From Eubacterium sp. (GTDB lineage: Bacteria; Bacillota_A; Clostridia; Lachnospirales; Lachnospiraceae): a stretch of 11,316 nt of DNA. The DNA is taken from positions 1 to 11,316 of the forward strand of contig JAMPGN010000145.1 in the NCBI GenBank assembly GCA_023663915.1. Reading direction: 5' to 3'. The position numbers and the translations under genes are program-made. Positions 1-6,169 of the stretch are shown here, in pieces; position 1 is the first letter of the stretch, and every line of letters begins with the position of its first letter. Below the pieces are notes generated by a model. It saw nothing but the letters and a program-made list of their open reading frames with translations, searched no databases and was not told the DNA's origin.

Positions 1-1877
1 TATGTGAGATTGGCGGCGTGGAGTATAAGAAAGATTATGACACGGACGTGTCGATCCGTATTATCACAGACCATATCCGTTCGGCTACGTTTATGATCTC
101 CGACGGCATCATGCCGTCCAATGAGGGGCGCGGTTATGTGCTCCGTCGTATCATCCGCCGGGCGGCACGCCAAGGCAGGAAGTTAGGCGTGCAGGGCGTA
201 TTCCTCTCCGATCTGGCGGCGACGGTCATTGAAGGCTCCAAAGACGGTTATCCGGAGCTGGAAGAGAAGAAAGAGTTTATCTTTAACGTACTGACGCAGG
301 AAGAAAATAAATTCAATAAGACCATCGATCAGGGACTCAGCATCTTAAATGAGATGACGGAGTCTGTGGCGGCACAGGGCGGTAGGGAGCTTGGTGGCGC
401 GGATGTGTTTAAGTTATACGATACCTTTGGATTTCCGCTGGATCTCACGAAGGAGATTCTGGAGGAAAAAGGTTTTACAGTCGATGAAGAGGGCTTTCAG
501 GCATGTATGAAAGAGCAGAAAGACAAGGCGCGCAAGGCCCGCAAGACCACGAATTATATGGGTGCGGACGTGACGGTGTATGAGTCGATCGATCCTTCTA
601 TCACCACGGAGTTTGTAGGATATGACCATCTGGCTTATGAATCCAAAGTGACGGTGCTTACCACGGAGACGGAGCTGGTGGAGGCATTGACGGACGGGGA
701 AATCGGTACGGTCATCGTGGAGCAGACGCCTTTCTATGCGACTATGGGCGGTCAGGAAGGTGATATTGGTATCATCACCACCGCAGACGGGGAGTTCAAA
801 GTTGAAAATACCGTCAAACTGCTCGGCGGCAAAGTGGGGCATATCGGCAGAGTGACCAAAGGAATGTTCAAAGTGGGAGATACCGTGACCTTAGCGGTGG
901 ATACTGCAAGACGAAGTAATACCTGCAAGAACCACAGCGCGACCCACCTGTTACAGAAGGCGCTGCGGGAAGTGCTCGGCAGCCATGTGGAGCAGGCAGG
1001 TTCTTATCAGGATGGCGAGAGGACGCGTTTCGACTTCTCGCACTCTGCGGCGATGACTGTGGAAGAATTAAATAGGGTCGAGCAGATTGTCAACGAGCAG
1101 ATTGCAGAGAATCTGGCGGTCGAGACGAAAATTATGACGATAGAGGAAGCGAAGAAATCCGGTGCGATGGCGTTCTTCGGAGAAAAATACGGGGAGACGG
1201 TCAGAGTCGTGCAGATGGGCGACTTTTCAAAGGAGCTGTGCGGCGGCACGCATGTAAAATCCACGGGAATGATCGGTTCTTTCAAGATTTTGTCTGAGTC
1301 CGGCGTGGCGGCGGGCGTGCGCCGTATCGAGGCGGTGACAGGCAGCAATGTGACAGCCTATTATCAGAAGTTGGAAGAGCAGTTAGAGGCGGCGGCGAAA
1401 GCGCTTAAGACATCGCCTTCCAATCTGGTGGAGCGGTGCGAACATCTGATGGCGGAGATGAAGGCATTGCAGAGTGAGAACGAGTCCTTGAAGAGCAAGG
1501 CGGCAAAAGAGGCGCTGGGAGATGTGATGGATCAGGTTCAGGATGTAAAGGGCGTAAAATTGCTTGCCTCGAAGGTTGCAGGCGTGGATATGAACGGTCT
1601 GCGCGAACTTGGCGACCAGTTAAAAGAGAAGCTGGGTGAGGGTGTCGTTGTCCTGATTTCCGATAACGACGGCAAGGTTAATATCGTTGCCATGGCGACA
1701 GATGGGGCAATGGGACAAGGTGCGCACGCAGGTAATCTGATCAAAGGGATCGCTGCACTGGTAGGCGGTGGTGGCGGCGGACGTCCCAACATGGCACAGG
1801 CGGGCGGTAAGAATCCTGCCGGGATCGACAGCGCGCTCGCAGAGTGCGCTAAGGTGTTGGAAGGGCAGATAAAATAG
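1..1877 (+). CDS. alaS: Alanyl-tRNA synthetase, 5'-truncated by window edge
   Basis: Charges tRNA-Ala with alanine in the cytoplasm and edits mischarged Ser or Gly. The frame is open from base 3 (CEIGGVEYKK...), so the GTG at 18 is an internal valine and the real start lies off the left edge. About 624 residues are present against a usual 870-880; most of the class II catalytic core is missing. Visible parts in order: the DHIRSATFMISDG helix and the basic GRGYVLRRIIRRA segment of the tRNA-recognition region; the editing-domain zinc ligands HSATH (bases 933-947) and CGGTH (1239-1253); and the C-terminal DHHA1 domain with its glycine-rich VGGGGGGRPNMAQAGG signature near the end. No defect is visible. 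The gene ends at TAG 1875. Only a weak 5-bp hairpin (AAGGA/TCCTT, near 1886-1902) follows, so termination here is unclear. Confidence 0.97.
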   Translation, partial: CEIGGVEYKKDYDTDVSIRIITDHIRSATFMISDGIMPSNEGRGYVLRRIIRRAARQGRKLGVQGVFLSDLAATVIEGSKDGYPELEEKKEFIFNVLTQEENKFNKTIDQGLSILNEMTESVAAQGGRELGGADVFKLYDTFGFPLDLTKEILEEKGFTVDEEGFQACMKEQKDKARKARKTTNYMGADVTVYESIDPSITTEFVGYDHLAYESKVTVLTTETELVEALTDGEIGTVIVEQTPFYATMGGQEGDIGIITTADGEFKVENTVKLLGGKVGHIGRVTKGMFKVGDTVTLAVDTARRSNTCKNHSATHLLQKALREVLGSHVEQAGSYQDGERTRFDFSHSAAMTVEELNRVEQIVNEQIAENLAVETKIMTIEEAKKSGAMAFFGEKYGETVRVVQMGDFSKELCGGTHVKSTGMIGSFKILSESGVAAGVRRIEAVTGSNVTAYYQKLEEQLEAAAKALKTSPSNLVERCEHLMAEMKALQSENESLKSKAAKEALGDVMDQVQDVKGVKLLASKVAGVDMNGLRELGDQLKEKLGEGVVVLISDNDGKVNIVAMATDGAMGQGAHAGNLIKGIAALVGGGGGGRPNMAQAGGKNPAGIDSALAECAKVLEGQIK

Positions 1878-1917
1878 CTGGTTTTAAGGATTATCGTTCC
1901 TTTTGTCAAAATAGTGG

Positions 1918-1945
1918 TTGACTCATAACCAAAATGTGGTATAAT
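1918..1945 (+). promoter_or_regulatory. Strong sigma-A promoter of rpsU
   Basis: A -35 box TTGACT (1918-1923) and a perfect -10 box TATAAT (1940-1945) are separated by 16 bases, with an extended -10 TG at 1937-1938. Transcription would start near 1952 and give a leader of about 70 bases before rpsU. That leader holds a possible 6-bp stem (CAAGCA 1959-1964 with TGCTTG 1989-1994). This is the best-matching housekeeping promoter in the window and fits a highly expressed ribosomal protein gene. Confidence 0.85.
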
Positions 1946-2023
1946 TTATGTTGTGTGTCAAGCAAGAAAATAACCCGATCAGTCGAAATGCTTGTTAGGG
2001 ACTGAAGGGAGGTCAGGTGTGGA

Positions 2024-2200
2024 ATGTCAAATGTAATTGTGAAAGAAAACGAGACTTTGGACAGCGCATTGCGTCGTTTTAAAAGAAGCTGTGCGAAAGC
2101 AGGTATCCAGCAGGAGATTCGTAAGAGAGAGCATTACGAGAAGCCTAGCGTAAGACGTAAGAAAAAGTCCGAAGCAGCAAGAAAACGCAAATACAACTAA
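2024..2200 (+). CDS. rpsU: 30S ribosomal protein S21
   Basis: A 58-residue component of the small ribosomal subunit, located near the anti-Shine-Dalgarno end of 16S rRNA and involved in translation initiation. The protein begins [20 protein letters not shown] and has the family pattern: a short acidic N-terminus, the conserved [10 protein letters not shown] segment, KREHYEKPS in the middle and a very basic tail ([16 protein letters not shown]). Length is typical. The start ATG 2024 has AGGGAGG at 2006-2012, a somewhat long spacing of 11 bases. It has its own promoter (1918-1945) and terminator (2211-2250), so it is probably a single-gene transcript. No anomaly is visible. Confidence 0.97.
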   Translation: MSNVIVKENETLDSALRRFKRSCAKAGIQQEIRKREHYEKPSVRRKKKSEAARKRKYN

Positions 2201-2210
2201 GCAAGACATG

Positions 2211-2250
2211 AAACAGACTCAAGAGACAATTTTGAGTCTGTTTTTCTTTT
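2211..2250 (+). terminator. Intrinsic terminator of rpsU
   Basis: A perfect 12-bp inverted repeat, AAACAGACTCAA (2211-2222) with TTGAGTCTGTTT (2232-2243), closes a 9-base loop. The stem runs into a T-rich tract reaching 2250. It lies 10 bases after the rpsU stop codon, the classic Rho-independent arrangement, and separates rpsU from the carboxypeptidase gene. Confidence 0.93.
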
Positions 2251-2280
2251 GCTTTCGGAATATCCGTTGTCCCACTACAA

Positions 2281-2295
2281 TATGTATAGTACATA
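2281..2295. repeat. Short inverted repeat upstream of the carboxypeptidase
   Basis: TATGTA and TACATA face each other across a TAG spacer (2281-2286 and 2290-2295), 30 bases before the TTG start and next to a weak -10-like TACAAT (2276-2281). It could be a small operator or a chance AT-rich palindrome. No convincing -35 was found, so the promoter of the downstream gene is unresolved. Confidence 0.3.
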
Positions 2296-2325
2296 ACAGA
2301 GTATGTAAGAGTGGGAGTGACAGTA

Positions 2326-3510
2326 TTGCGAAGGATAGGAAAGCGTATTGTAGTATGGATTCTGCTGGGATGCCTTGTGCTCAACGCAGGATTTATAGGT
2401 CTATCGATGCAGGTATTGGCGGCGCCGGAGATTGCCACGCCATCCTATATTGTGATGGAGGCGTCCACCGGACAGGTGATCTGCGAGCAGGATGCGGACA
2501 CGAGGAGAAGTCCGGCGAGCATCACAAAGATCATGACACTGCTGATTATTTTTGAACACATAAAGAGCGGAAGAATCCATCTGGAAGACCTGGTGACTAC
2601 CAGCGCCTATGCAAAATCCATGGGCGGTTCCCAGGTATTCCTGGAGGAAGGAGAGACGCAGACATTAGAGACGATGATCAAATGTATCGCGGTTGCGTCG
2701 GGAAACGATGCCAGTGTAGCGGTGGCAGAATACATAGCAGGCAGTGAGGGTGAGTTTGTCAAGCTGATGAATGAGAAAGCGGAAGAGCTGGGGATGCAGA
2801 ACACGCATTTCGAGGACTGCTGCGGATTGTCCGATTCCGATAACCATTATTCCTCGGCAAAAGATGTGGCGGTCATGTCCAGAGAATTGATTACGAAGTA
2901 TCCCGAAGTCTTTGACTATACAAAGATCTGGATGGAGGATATCGAACATATAACGCCGACGAGCACATCGACTTTTACCTTGTCCAGTACGAACAAACTG
3001 CTCAAGCAGTACGAATGGACGACGGGGCTTAAGACAGGTTCCACCTCGAAAGCGTTATATTGCCTGTCGGCGACGGCGGACAGGGACGGCATGGAACTGA
3101 TTACCGTGGTGATGGCGTCGCCGGACCCGAAAACGCGTTTTGCAGATGCGATAACCTTGTTGAATTACGGCTATAGCGTGAGCCAGATGTACCACGATGA
3201 TAACAAAGAGCCTCTTCCCGAACAAAAAGTGGAAGGCGGCATCGAAGATGTTTTGTACTTAACCTATGAAGGGGCATTTGATTATCTGGATACAAACGGC
3301 AGTAACTTAAGCGAAATCCAGAAAGAGATCAGCCTGCCGGACATCGTCAAGGCCCCGGTTGCGGAGGGGGATGCCATCGGGGAGGCAGTCTATAAACTCG
3401 ACGGAAAGAGGATCGGGAGCGTGTCCATCCTTGCGGCAAAAGGCGTGGATAAAGCAGGATACAAAGATTACTGGAAAAAAGTATGGATATTATATCTGAT
3501 GAAACGATAA
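2326..3510 (+). CDS. D-alanyl-D-alanine carboxypeptidase (PBP5-like, serine type), copy 1
   Basis: Removes the terminal D-Ala from peptidoglycan pentapeptides outside the membrane and so limits cross-linking. With the TTG start at 2326 the protein is 394 residues. The three penicillin-binding motifs are present: SITK (65-68, nucleophile Ser65), SGN (125-127) and KTG (236-238). A Sec signal peptide is clear: basic MRRIGKR, a hydrophobic stretch, then VLA/A near residue 32. The region after the KTG motif matches the expected size of a PBP5 C-terminal beta domain. The C-terminal end (KKVWILYLMKR) is a short amphipathic or hydrophobic tail that may anchor it to the membrane. TTG 2326 was chosen because GGGAG (2313-2317) sits 8 bases before it; in-frame GTG 2311 has only a poor ribosome binding site but would add just five residues. 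The gene stands alone between the rpsU terminator and the phosphoesterase promoter. The dacA/dacF type is not resolved. Confidence 0.93.
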   Translation: MRRIGKRIVVWILLGCLVLNAGFIGLSMQVLAAPEIATPSYIVMEASTGQVICEQDADTRRSPASITKIMTLLIIFEHIKSGRIHLEDLVTTSAYAKSMGGSQVFLEEGETQTLETMIKCIAVASGNDASVAVAEYIAGSEGEFVKLMNEKAEELGMQNTHFEDCCGLSDSDNHYSSAKDVAVMSRELITKYPEVFDYTKIWMEDIEHITPTSTSTFTLSSTNKLLKQYEWTTGLKTGSTSKALYCLSATADRDGMELITVVMASPDPKTRFADAITLLNYGYSVSQMYHDDNKEPLPEQKVEGGIEDVLYLTYEGAFDYLDTNGSNLSEIQKEISLPDIVKAPVAEGDAIGEAVYKLDGKRIGSVSILAAKGVDKAGYKDYWKKVWILYLMKR

Positions 3511-3587
3511 CGCGCGGGACAGACGGATACACATAACAGTGAAAATGGGCTGAACCGTTGCGCTGGCTGTCAAAGAATGGTGTAAAA

Positions 3588-3599
3588 GAACGAATGTTC
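3588..3599. promoter_or_regulatory. LexA (SOS) box-like palindrome
   Basis: The palindrome GAAC-GAAT-GTTC fits the core of the Firmicutes LexA/DinR site, GAAC-RNRY-GTTC, at every core position. The flanking bases are A rather than the preferred C and G. It lies 5 bases upstream of the -35 box of the promoter at 3605-3634. That the site is functional is an inference. Confidence 0.45.
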
Positions 3600-3604
3600 A
3601 CAGA

Positions 3605-3634
3605 TTGCGGGAAGCCCCAGTTCTATGATATACT
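3605..3634 (+). promoter_or_regulatory. Promoter of the phosphoesterase-scpAB operon
   Basis: TTGCGG (3605-3610) and TATACT (3629-3634) are 18 bases apart, with an extended -10 TG at 3626-3627. The predicted start of transcription near 3641 leaves a leader of about 35 bases before ATG 3676. This supports that ATG, because the earlier in-frame ATG at 3625 lies inside the promoter. Confidence 0.65.
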
Positions 3635-3675
3635 TTATAAGTTGTCTGGACATGACGGCATTTGGAGAAGAGTGT

Positions 3676-4569
3676 ATGATAGAAATTATTCTTGCCTTGT
3701 TGGGGGCTGCGGCAATCGTATGTCTGCTTATATCGGCGTGGGACTGTAACCGGTTCGTCACGGTGGAATATGAAATTGTATCGGATAAGGTCACGAAGCC
3801 GTGCAAGTTTGCGCTCTTGTCCGATCTGCACAATAAGTCTTTTGGCAAAGACCATGAGAGACTGGTGCAGGAGATTGACCGCATATCTCCCGACGCGGTA
3901 TTGACGGCGGGGGATATGCTGACTGCTTCGCGAAATTCGGCTTACCAGAAAGCGTCGTCACTGATGCGGCAGCTTGCATCGTGCTACCCGGTGTATTATG
4001 GCATGGGAAATCATGAGTATGCCTTGAAAACGGAACCGGAACAGTACGGGACGATATACGATGATTATGCATCCGAGCTGGCAAAGGCAGGGATCAGGCC
4101 GTTAATCAATGAAAACACATATCTGCCGGAATATAACATCGCCGTCTGCGGCGCACAGATTGCGAAATGCTATTATCAGAAATTCAGAAAATTTCCCATG
4201 GATGGGCAGTATCTGTCAAAGATGCTGGGAGATGCGAGGCAGGATGCATGTCAGATATTGATTGCCCACACGCCGCAGTATTTCGAGGAGTATGCTGCAT
4301 GGGGAGCGGATATAGTGGTGTCCGGGCATATTCATGGCGGTATTATGAAACTGCCCATTTTGGGCGGTGTATTGTCGCCGAATCTGACGTTGTTTCCCAA
4401 GTATGACGGCGGCAGGTTTACAATCGGTAAGTCAACGATGATTTTAAGCAGGGGCTTAGGCACGCACACGATTCCGGTCCGGGTTTTTAATCCGGGAGAA
4501 CTTGTGGTGGTAAATGTCGTGCCGGACAGCCAGACGGCAGAAAGGACAAGCTATGGCGATTCCTGTTAA
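3676..4569 (+). CDS. Membrane-anchored calcineurin-like metallophosphoesterase
   Basis: A two-metal phosphoesterase of the YkuE/YaeI-like group; the substrate cannot be told from sequence. The 297-residue protein opens with one hydrophobic segment (about residues 2-22), suggesting an N-terminal membrane anchor. The metal-binding motifs then follow in canonical order: DLH (50-52), GD (79-80), GNHE (111-114), AHTP (His198) and GHIHGG (217-222). Both metal sites therefore appear complete. ATG 3676 was chosen over the upstream ATG 3625 because it has GGAG 8 bases away and lies after the predicted promoter. The last 17 bases overlap scpA in another frame, which implies translational coupling. YkuE-like enzymes have been linked to the cell envelope, so a lipid or wall substrate is possible, but this is only a family analogy. 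Confidence 0.9.
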   Translation: MIEIILALLGAAAIVCLLISAWDCNRFVTVEYEIVSDKVTKPCKFALLSDLHNKSFGKDHERLVQEIDRISPDAVLTAGDMLTASRNSAYQKASSLMRQLASCYPVYYGMGNHEYALKTEPEQYGTIYDDYASELAKAGIRPLINENTYLPEYNIAVCGAQIAKCYYQKFRKFPMDGQYLSKMLGDARQDACQILIAHTPQYFEEYAAWGADIVVSGHIHGGIMKLPILGGVLSPNLTLFPKYDGGRFTIGKSTMILSRGLGTHTIPVRVFNPGELVVVNVVPDSQTAERTSYGDSC

Positions 4570-5338
4570 GCTGGAGGTGTTCGAGGGACCTTTAGATCTG
4601 CTCCTTCACCTGATTGATAAAAATAAAGTGGATATTTATGATATTCCGATCGTGGAGATCACGGAACAATATCTGGATTATATCAGGCAGATGGAGACGG
4701 AGGATATGAATGTCATGAGTGAGTTTCTGGTCATGGCGGCGACTCTGGTCGATATCAAATGCAGGATGCTCCTTCCGAAAGAAGTAAATGAGGAGGGGGA
4801 GGAAGAAGATCCGAGGGCGGAACTGGTCGAGAAACTGCTGGAATACAAAATGTGCAAGTATATGTCCTACGAACTGCGGGACCGTATGGTGGATGCGGAG
4901 CGCAGCCTTTATAAGAAACCAACGCTTCCCAAGGAGGTAGCGGATTACAGGCAGCCGATAGATTACGAAGAACTGATTGGAGATATGACCCTGCAGAAAT
5001 TACATGAGATATTTAAACAGACCATGAAGCGGCAGGAAGACAAAATCGATCCGGTCAGGAGCACTTTCGGCAATATTGAAAAAGACGAGATTGACATGGA
5101 ACTAAAGACTACTTTCGTGGAGGCATATGTGCGTAGCCACAAGACATTTAGTTTCAGAAAGCTCTTAGAAAAGCAGAATAGCAAGATGGAAGTGATTGTA
5201 ACCTTTCTGGTTATTCTGGAAATGATCAAAACTGGCAGGATCGGAATCGAGCAAGAGGATACTTTTTCGGATATCATCATCACGACGAAAGACGTAAACG
5301 GCGATATGCCCGTGCAGCTTACGTCCGTCGCGGAATAG
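4553..5338 (+). CDS. scpA: Segregation and condensation protein A (kleisin)
   Basis: ScpA is the kleisin subunit that bridges the SMC ATPase heads and, with ScpB, forms the bacterial condensin that organises the chromosome. The 261-residue protein begins with the family signature VKLEVFEGPLDLLLHLIDKN, followed by DIYDIPIVEITEQYLDYI and the MAATLVDIKCRMLLP helix. An acidic linker follows (EEGEEEDPRAE). The C-terminal winged-helix region contains the TFVEAYVRSHKTFSFRKLL and VIVTFLVILEMIKTGRI segments. Length is typical. ATG 4553 was preferred to ATG 4514 because AAAGGA (4541-4546) is correctly spaced and the family begins here. It overlaps the phosphoesterase by 17 bases and is followed 11 bases later by scpB. 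Confidence 0.97.
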   Translation: MAIPVKLEVFEGPLDLLLHLIDKNKVDIYDIPIVEITEQYLDYIRQMETEDMNVMSEFLVMAATLVDIKCRMLLPKEVNEEGEEEDPRAELVEKLLEYKMCKYMSYELRDRMVDAERSLYKKPTLPKEVADYRQPIDYEELIGDMTLQKLHEIFKQTMKRQEDKIDPVRSTFGNIEKDEIDMELKTTFVEAYVRSHKTFSFRKLLEKQNSKMEVIVTFLVILEMIKTGRIGIEQEDTFSDIIITTKDVNGDMPVQLTSVAE

Positions 5339-5349
5339 AGGAAAGAATT

Positions 5350-5919
5350 ATGGAAAGAGCGAAAGCAAAGGCAGTGTTGGAGGCAATTCTTTTTACGATG
5401 GGCGATTCGGTCGGCATCGACAGCCTCGCGAATGTGATTGAGGAAGATAAAGAGACAACCAAAGAGATCCTTGCGCAAATGGCACAGGAATACGAGGCGC
5501 AGGACAGGGGGATCGGGATTACAACGCTGGATAATGCGGTGCAGATGTGCACGAAAGGTGAGCTGTATGAGTATCTGATCAAGATAGCCAAAGTGCCGAA
5601 AAAGTTTGTGCTCACGGACACGCTGCTTGAAACGCTTTCCATTATCGCTTACAAACAGCCGGTGACGAGGCTGGAAATCGAGAAAGTCAGGGGCGTAAGC
5701 TGTGACCATGCGGTGAACAAACTGCTTGAGTACGATCTGATTATGGAAGTGGGGAGGCTTGACGCACCGGGACGGCCGCTTCTTTTCGGGACGACGGAAC
5801 AGTTCCTTCGGAGTTTCGGAGTGAAGTCACTAGATGACCTGCCGGAACTTAGCGCAGTGCAGATCGAGGAGTTTAAACAGCAGGCGGAGTCCGAGGTGCA
5901 GTTACAGCTGGATATTTGA
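5350..5919 (+). CDS. scpB: Segregation and condensation protein B
   Basis: ScpB is the tandem winged-helix partner that dimerises on ScpA in the SMC-ScpAB complex. The 189-residue product shows the first winged helix near the start (AKAVLEAILFTMGDSVGIDSL) and the family core LLETLSIIAYKQPVTRLEIE followed by KVRGVSCDHAVNKLLEYDLI. The later GRLDAPGRPLLFGTTEQFL segment is also characteristic. The GAGGA ribosome binding site (5338-5342) overlaps the scpA stop codon, with 7 bases to ATG 5350. No separate promoter is seen between scpA and scpB, so they are co-transcribed. No strong terminator follows. Two leader hairpins (5979-5999 and 6011-6034) could end some transcripts but lack an adjacent U tract. 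Confidence 0.97.
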   Translation: MERAKAKAVLEAILFTMGDSVGIDSLANVIEEDKETTKEILAQMAQEYEAQDRGIGITTLDNAVQMCTKGELYEYLIKIAKVPKKFVLTDTLLETLSIIAYKQPVTRLEIEKVRGVSCDHAVNKLLEYDLIMEVGRLDAPGRPLLFGTTEQFLRSFGVKSLDDLPELSAVQIEEFKQQAESEVQLQLDI

Positions 5920-5938
5920 GAAAATAATATTTTTATGC

Positions 5939-5966
5939 TAAGGTAAGCGGTATGCTATGCCGATAT
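5939..5966 (+). promoter_or_regulatory. Sigma-D/sigma-28-type flagellar promoter
   Basis: GCCGATAT (5959-5966) is an exact match to the sigma-28 family -10 element. A TAAG sequence (5939-5942) lies 16 bases upstream, close to the TAAA -35 element. The promoter lies 20 bases after scpB and drives toward the flagellin gene, which fits late flagellar control. A start near 5973 would give a leader of roughly 195 bases, unusually long. Confidence 0.75.
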
Positions 5967-5978
5967 AGTTGTTATATT

Positions 5979-5999
5979 ATAGGAAATTCTTATTCCTAT
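5979..5999 (+). promoter_or_regulatory. Leader hairpin 1 before the flagellin gene
   Basis: A 7-bp stem, ATAGGAA (5979-5985) with TTCCTAT (5993-5999), closes a 7-base loop. It would lie at the very 5' end of a sigma-D transcript, where it could protect the mRNA. There is no following T tract, so it is not a good terminator. Confidence 0.45.
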
Positions 6000-6010
6000 G
6001 TTTATTGCGA

Positions 6011-6034
6011 GTTTGCGAAGCGAATTTCGTAAAC
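6011..6034 (+). promoter_or_regulatory. Leader hairpin 2 before the flagellin gene
   Basis: A 9-bp stem with one G-U pair, GTTTGCGAA (6011-6019) with TTCGTAAAC (6026-6034), closes a 6-base loop. Six T residues appear only 12 bases later (6047-6052), so terminator function is doubtful. Together with hairpin 1 it makes the leader strongly structured. Confidence 0.45.
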
Positions 6035-6035
6035 G

Positions 6036-6044
6036 TGCTATACT
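6036..6044 (+). promoter_or_regulatory. Possible second promoter (extended -10) for the flagellin gene
   Basis: TGC followed by TATACT (6036-6044) is a good extended -10 element. The -35 region is poor: the nearest candidate, TTGCGA at 6013-6018, is 20 bases away. If active, it would let housekeeping sigma-A transcribe the gene from near 6051. Confidence 0.3.
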
Positions 6045-6051
6045 TGTTTTT

Positions 6052-6069
6052 TATGATATTGATATCATA
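6052..6069. repeat. 18-base palindrome in the flagellin leader
   Basis: TATGATAT and ATATCATA form 8-base arms around a central TG. It is too tight to fold well as RNA, so it is more plausibly a DNA operator for a dimeric regulator, or an AT-rich coincidence. No known binding consensus was recognised. Confidence 0.35.
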
Positions 6070-6156
6070 TGAAATCAATTCGTTTCTCCGGAAATTCTAT
6101 GTGCCTGTATAGGCCGATTTCGTTTTGATATGGATGCAGGGAGGCAAACTATCACC

Positions 6157-6165
6157 GGGGGGGGG
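6157..6165 (+). repeat. Homopolymeric G9 tract at the flagellin ribosome binding site
   Basis: Nine consecutive G residues end 4 bases before ATG 6170 (G9, CAAA, ATG). The tract occupies the Shine-Dalgarno position and could pair with the anti-Shine-Dalgarno through G-C and G-U pairs. A better-looking AGGGAGG (6138-6144) is 25 bases from the ATG, too far to serve it. Runs of this kind are prone to slipped-strand length changes. Confidence 0.8.
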
Positions 6166-6169
6166 CAAA

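Noticed and set aside
1765..1785. GGT/GGC-rich stretch in alaS as a microsatellite-like repeat
   Set aside because: It encodes the conserved glycine-rich motif of the AlaRS DHHA1 domain and needs no other explanation.
4963..5709. A 248-codon open frame on the minus strand across scpA and scpB
   Set aside because: It lies wholly antisense to two well-recognised genes, has no family resemblance, and its translation is low-complexity. It is a shadow frame.
6113..6120. Second sigma-28-like -10 (GCCGATTT)
   Set aside because: It deviates from GCCGATAT at the seventh position and has no TAAA-like -35 at the right distance.
6125..6169. Flagellin starting at TTG 6125 or ATG 6134
   Set aside because: This would add up to 15 residues not found in flagellins, with no ribosome binding site. 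ATG 6170 gives the standard N-terminus. It is kept only as an alternative in the G-tract finding.
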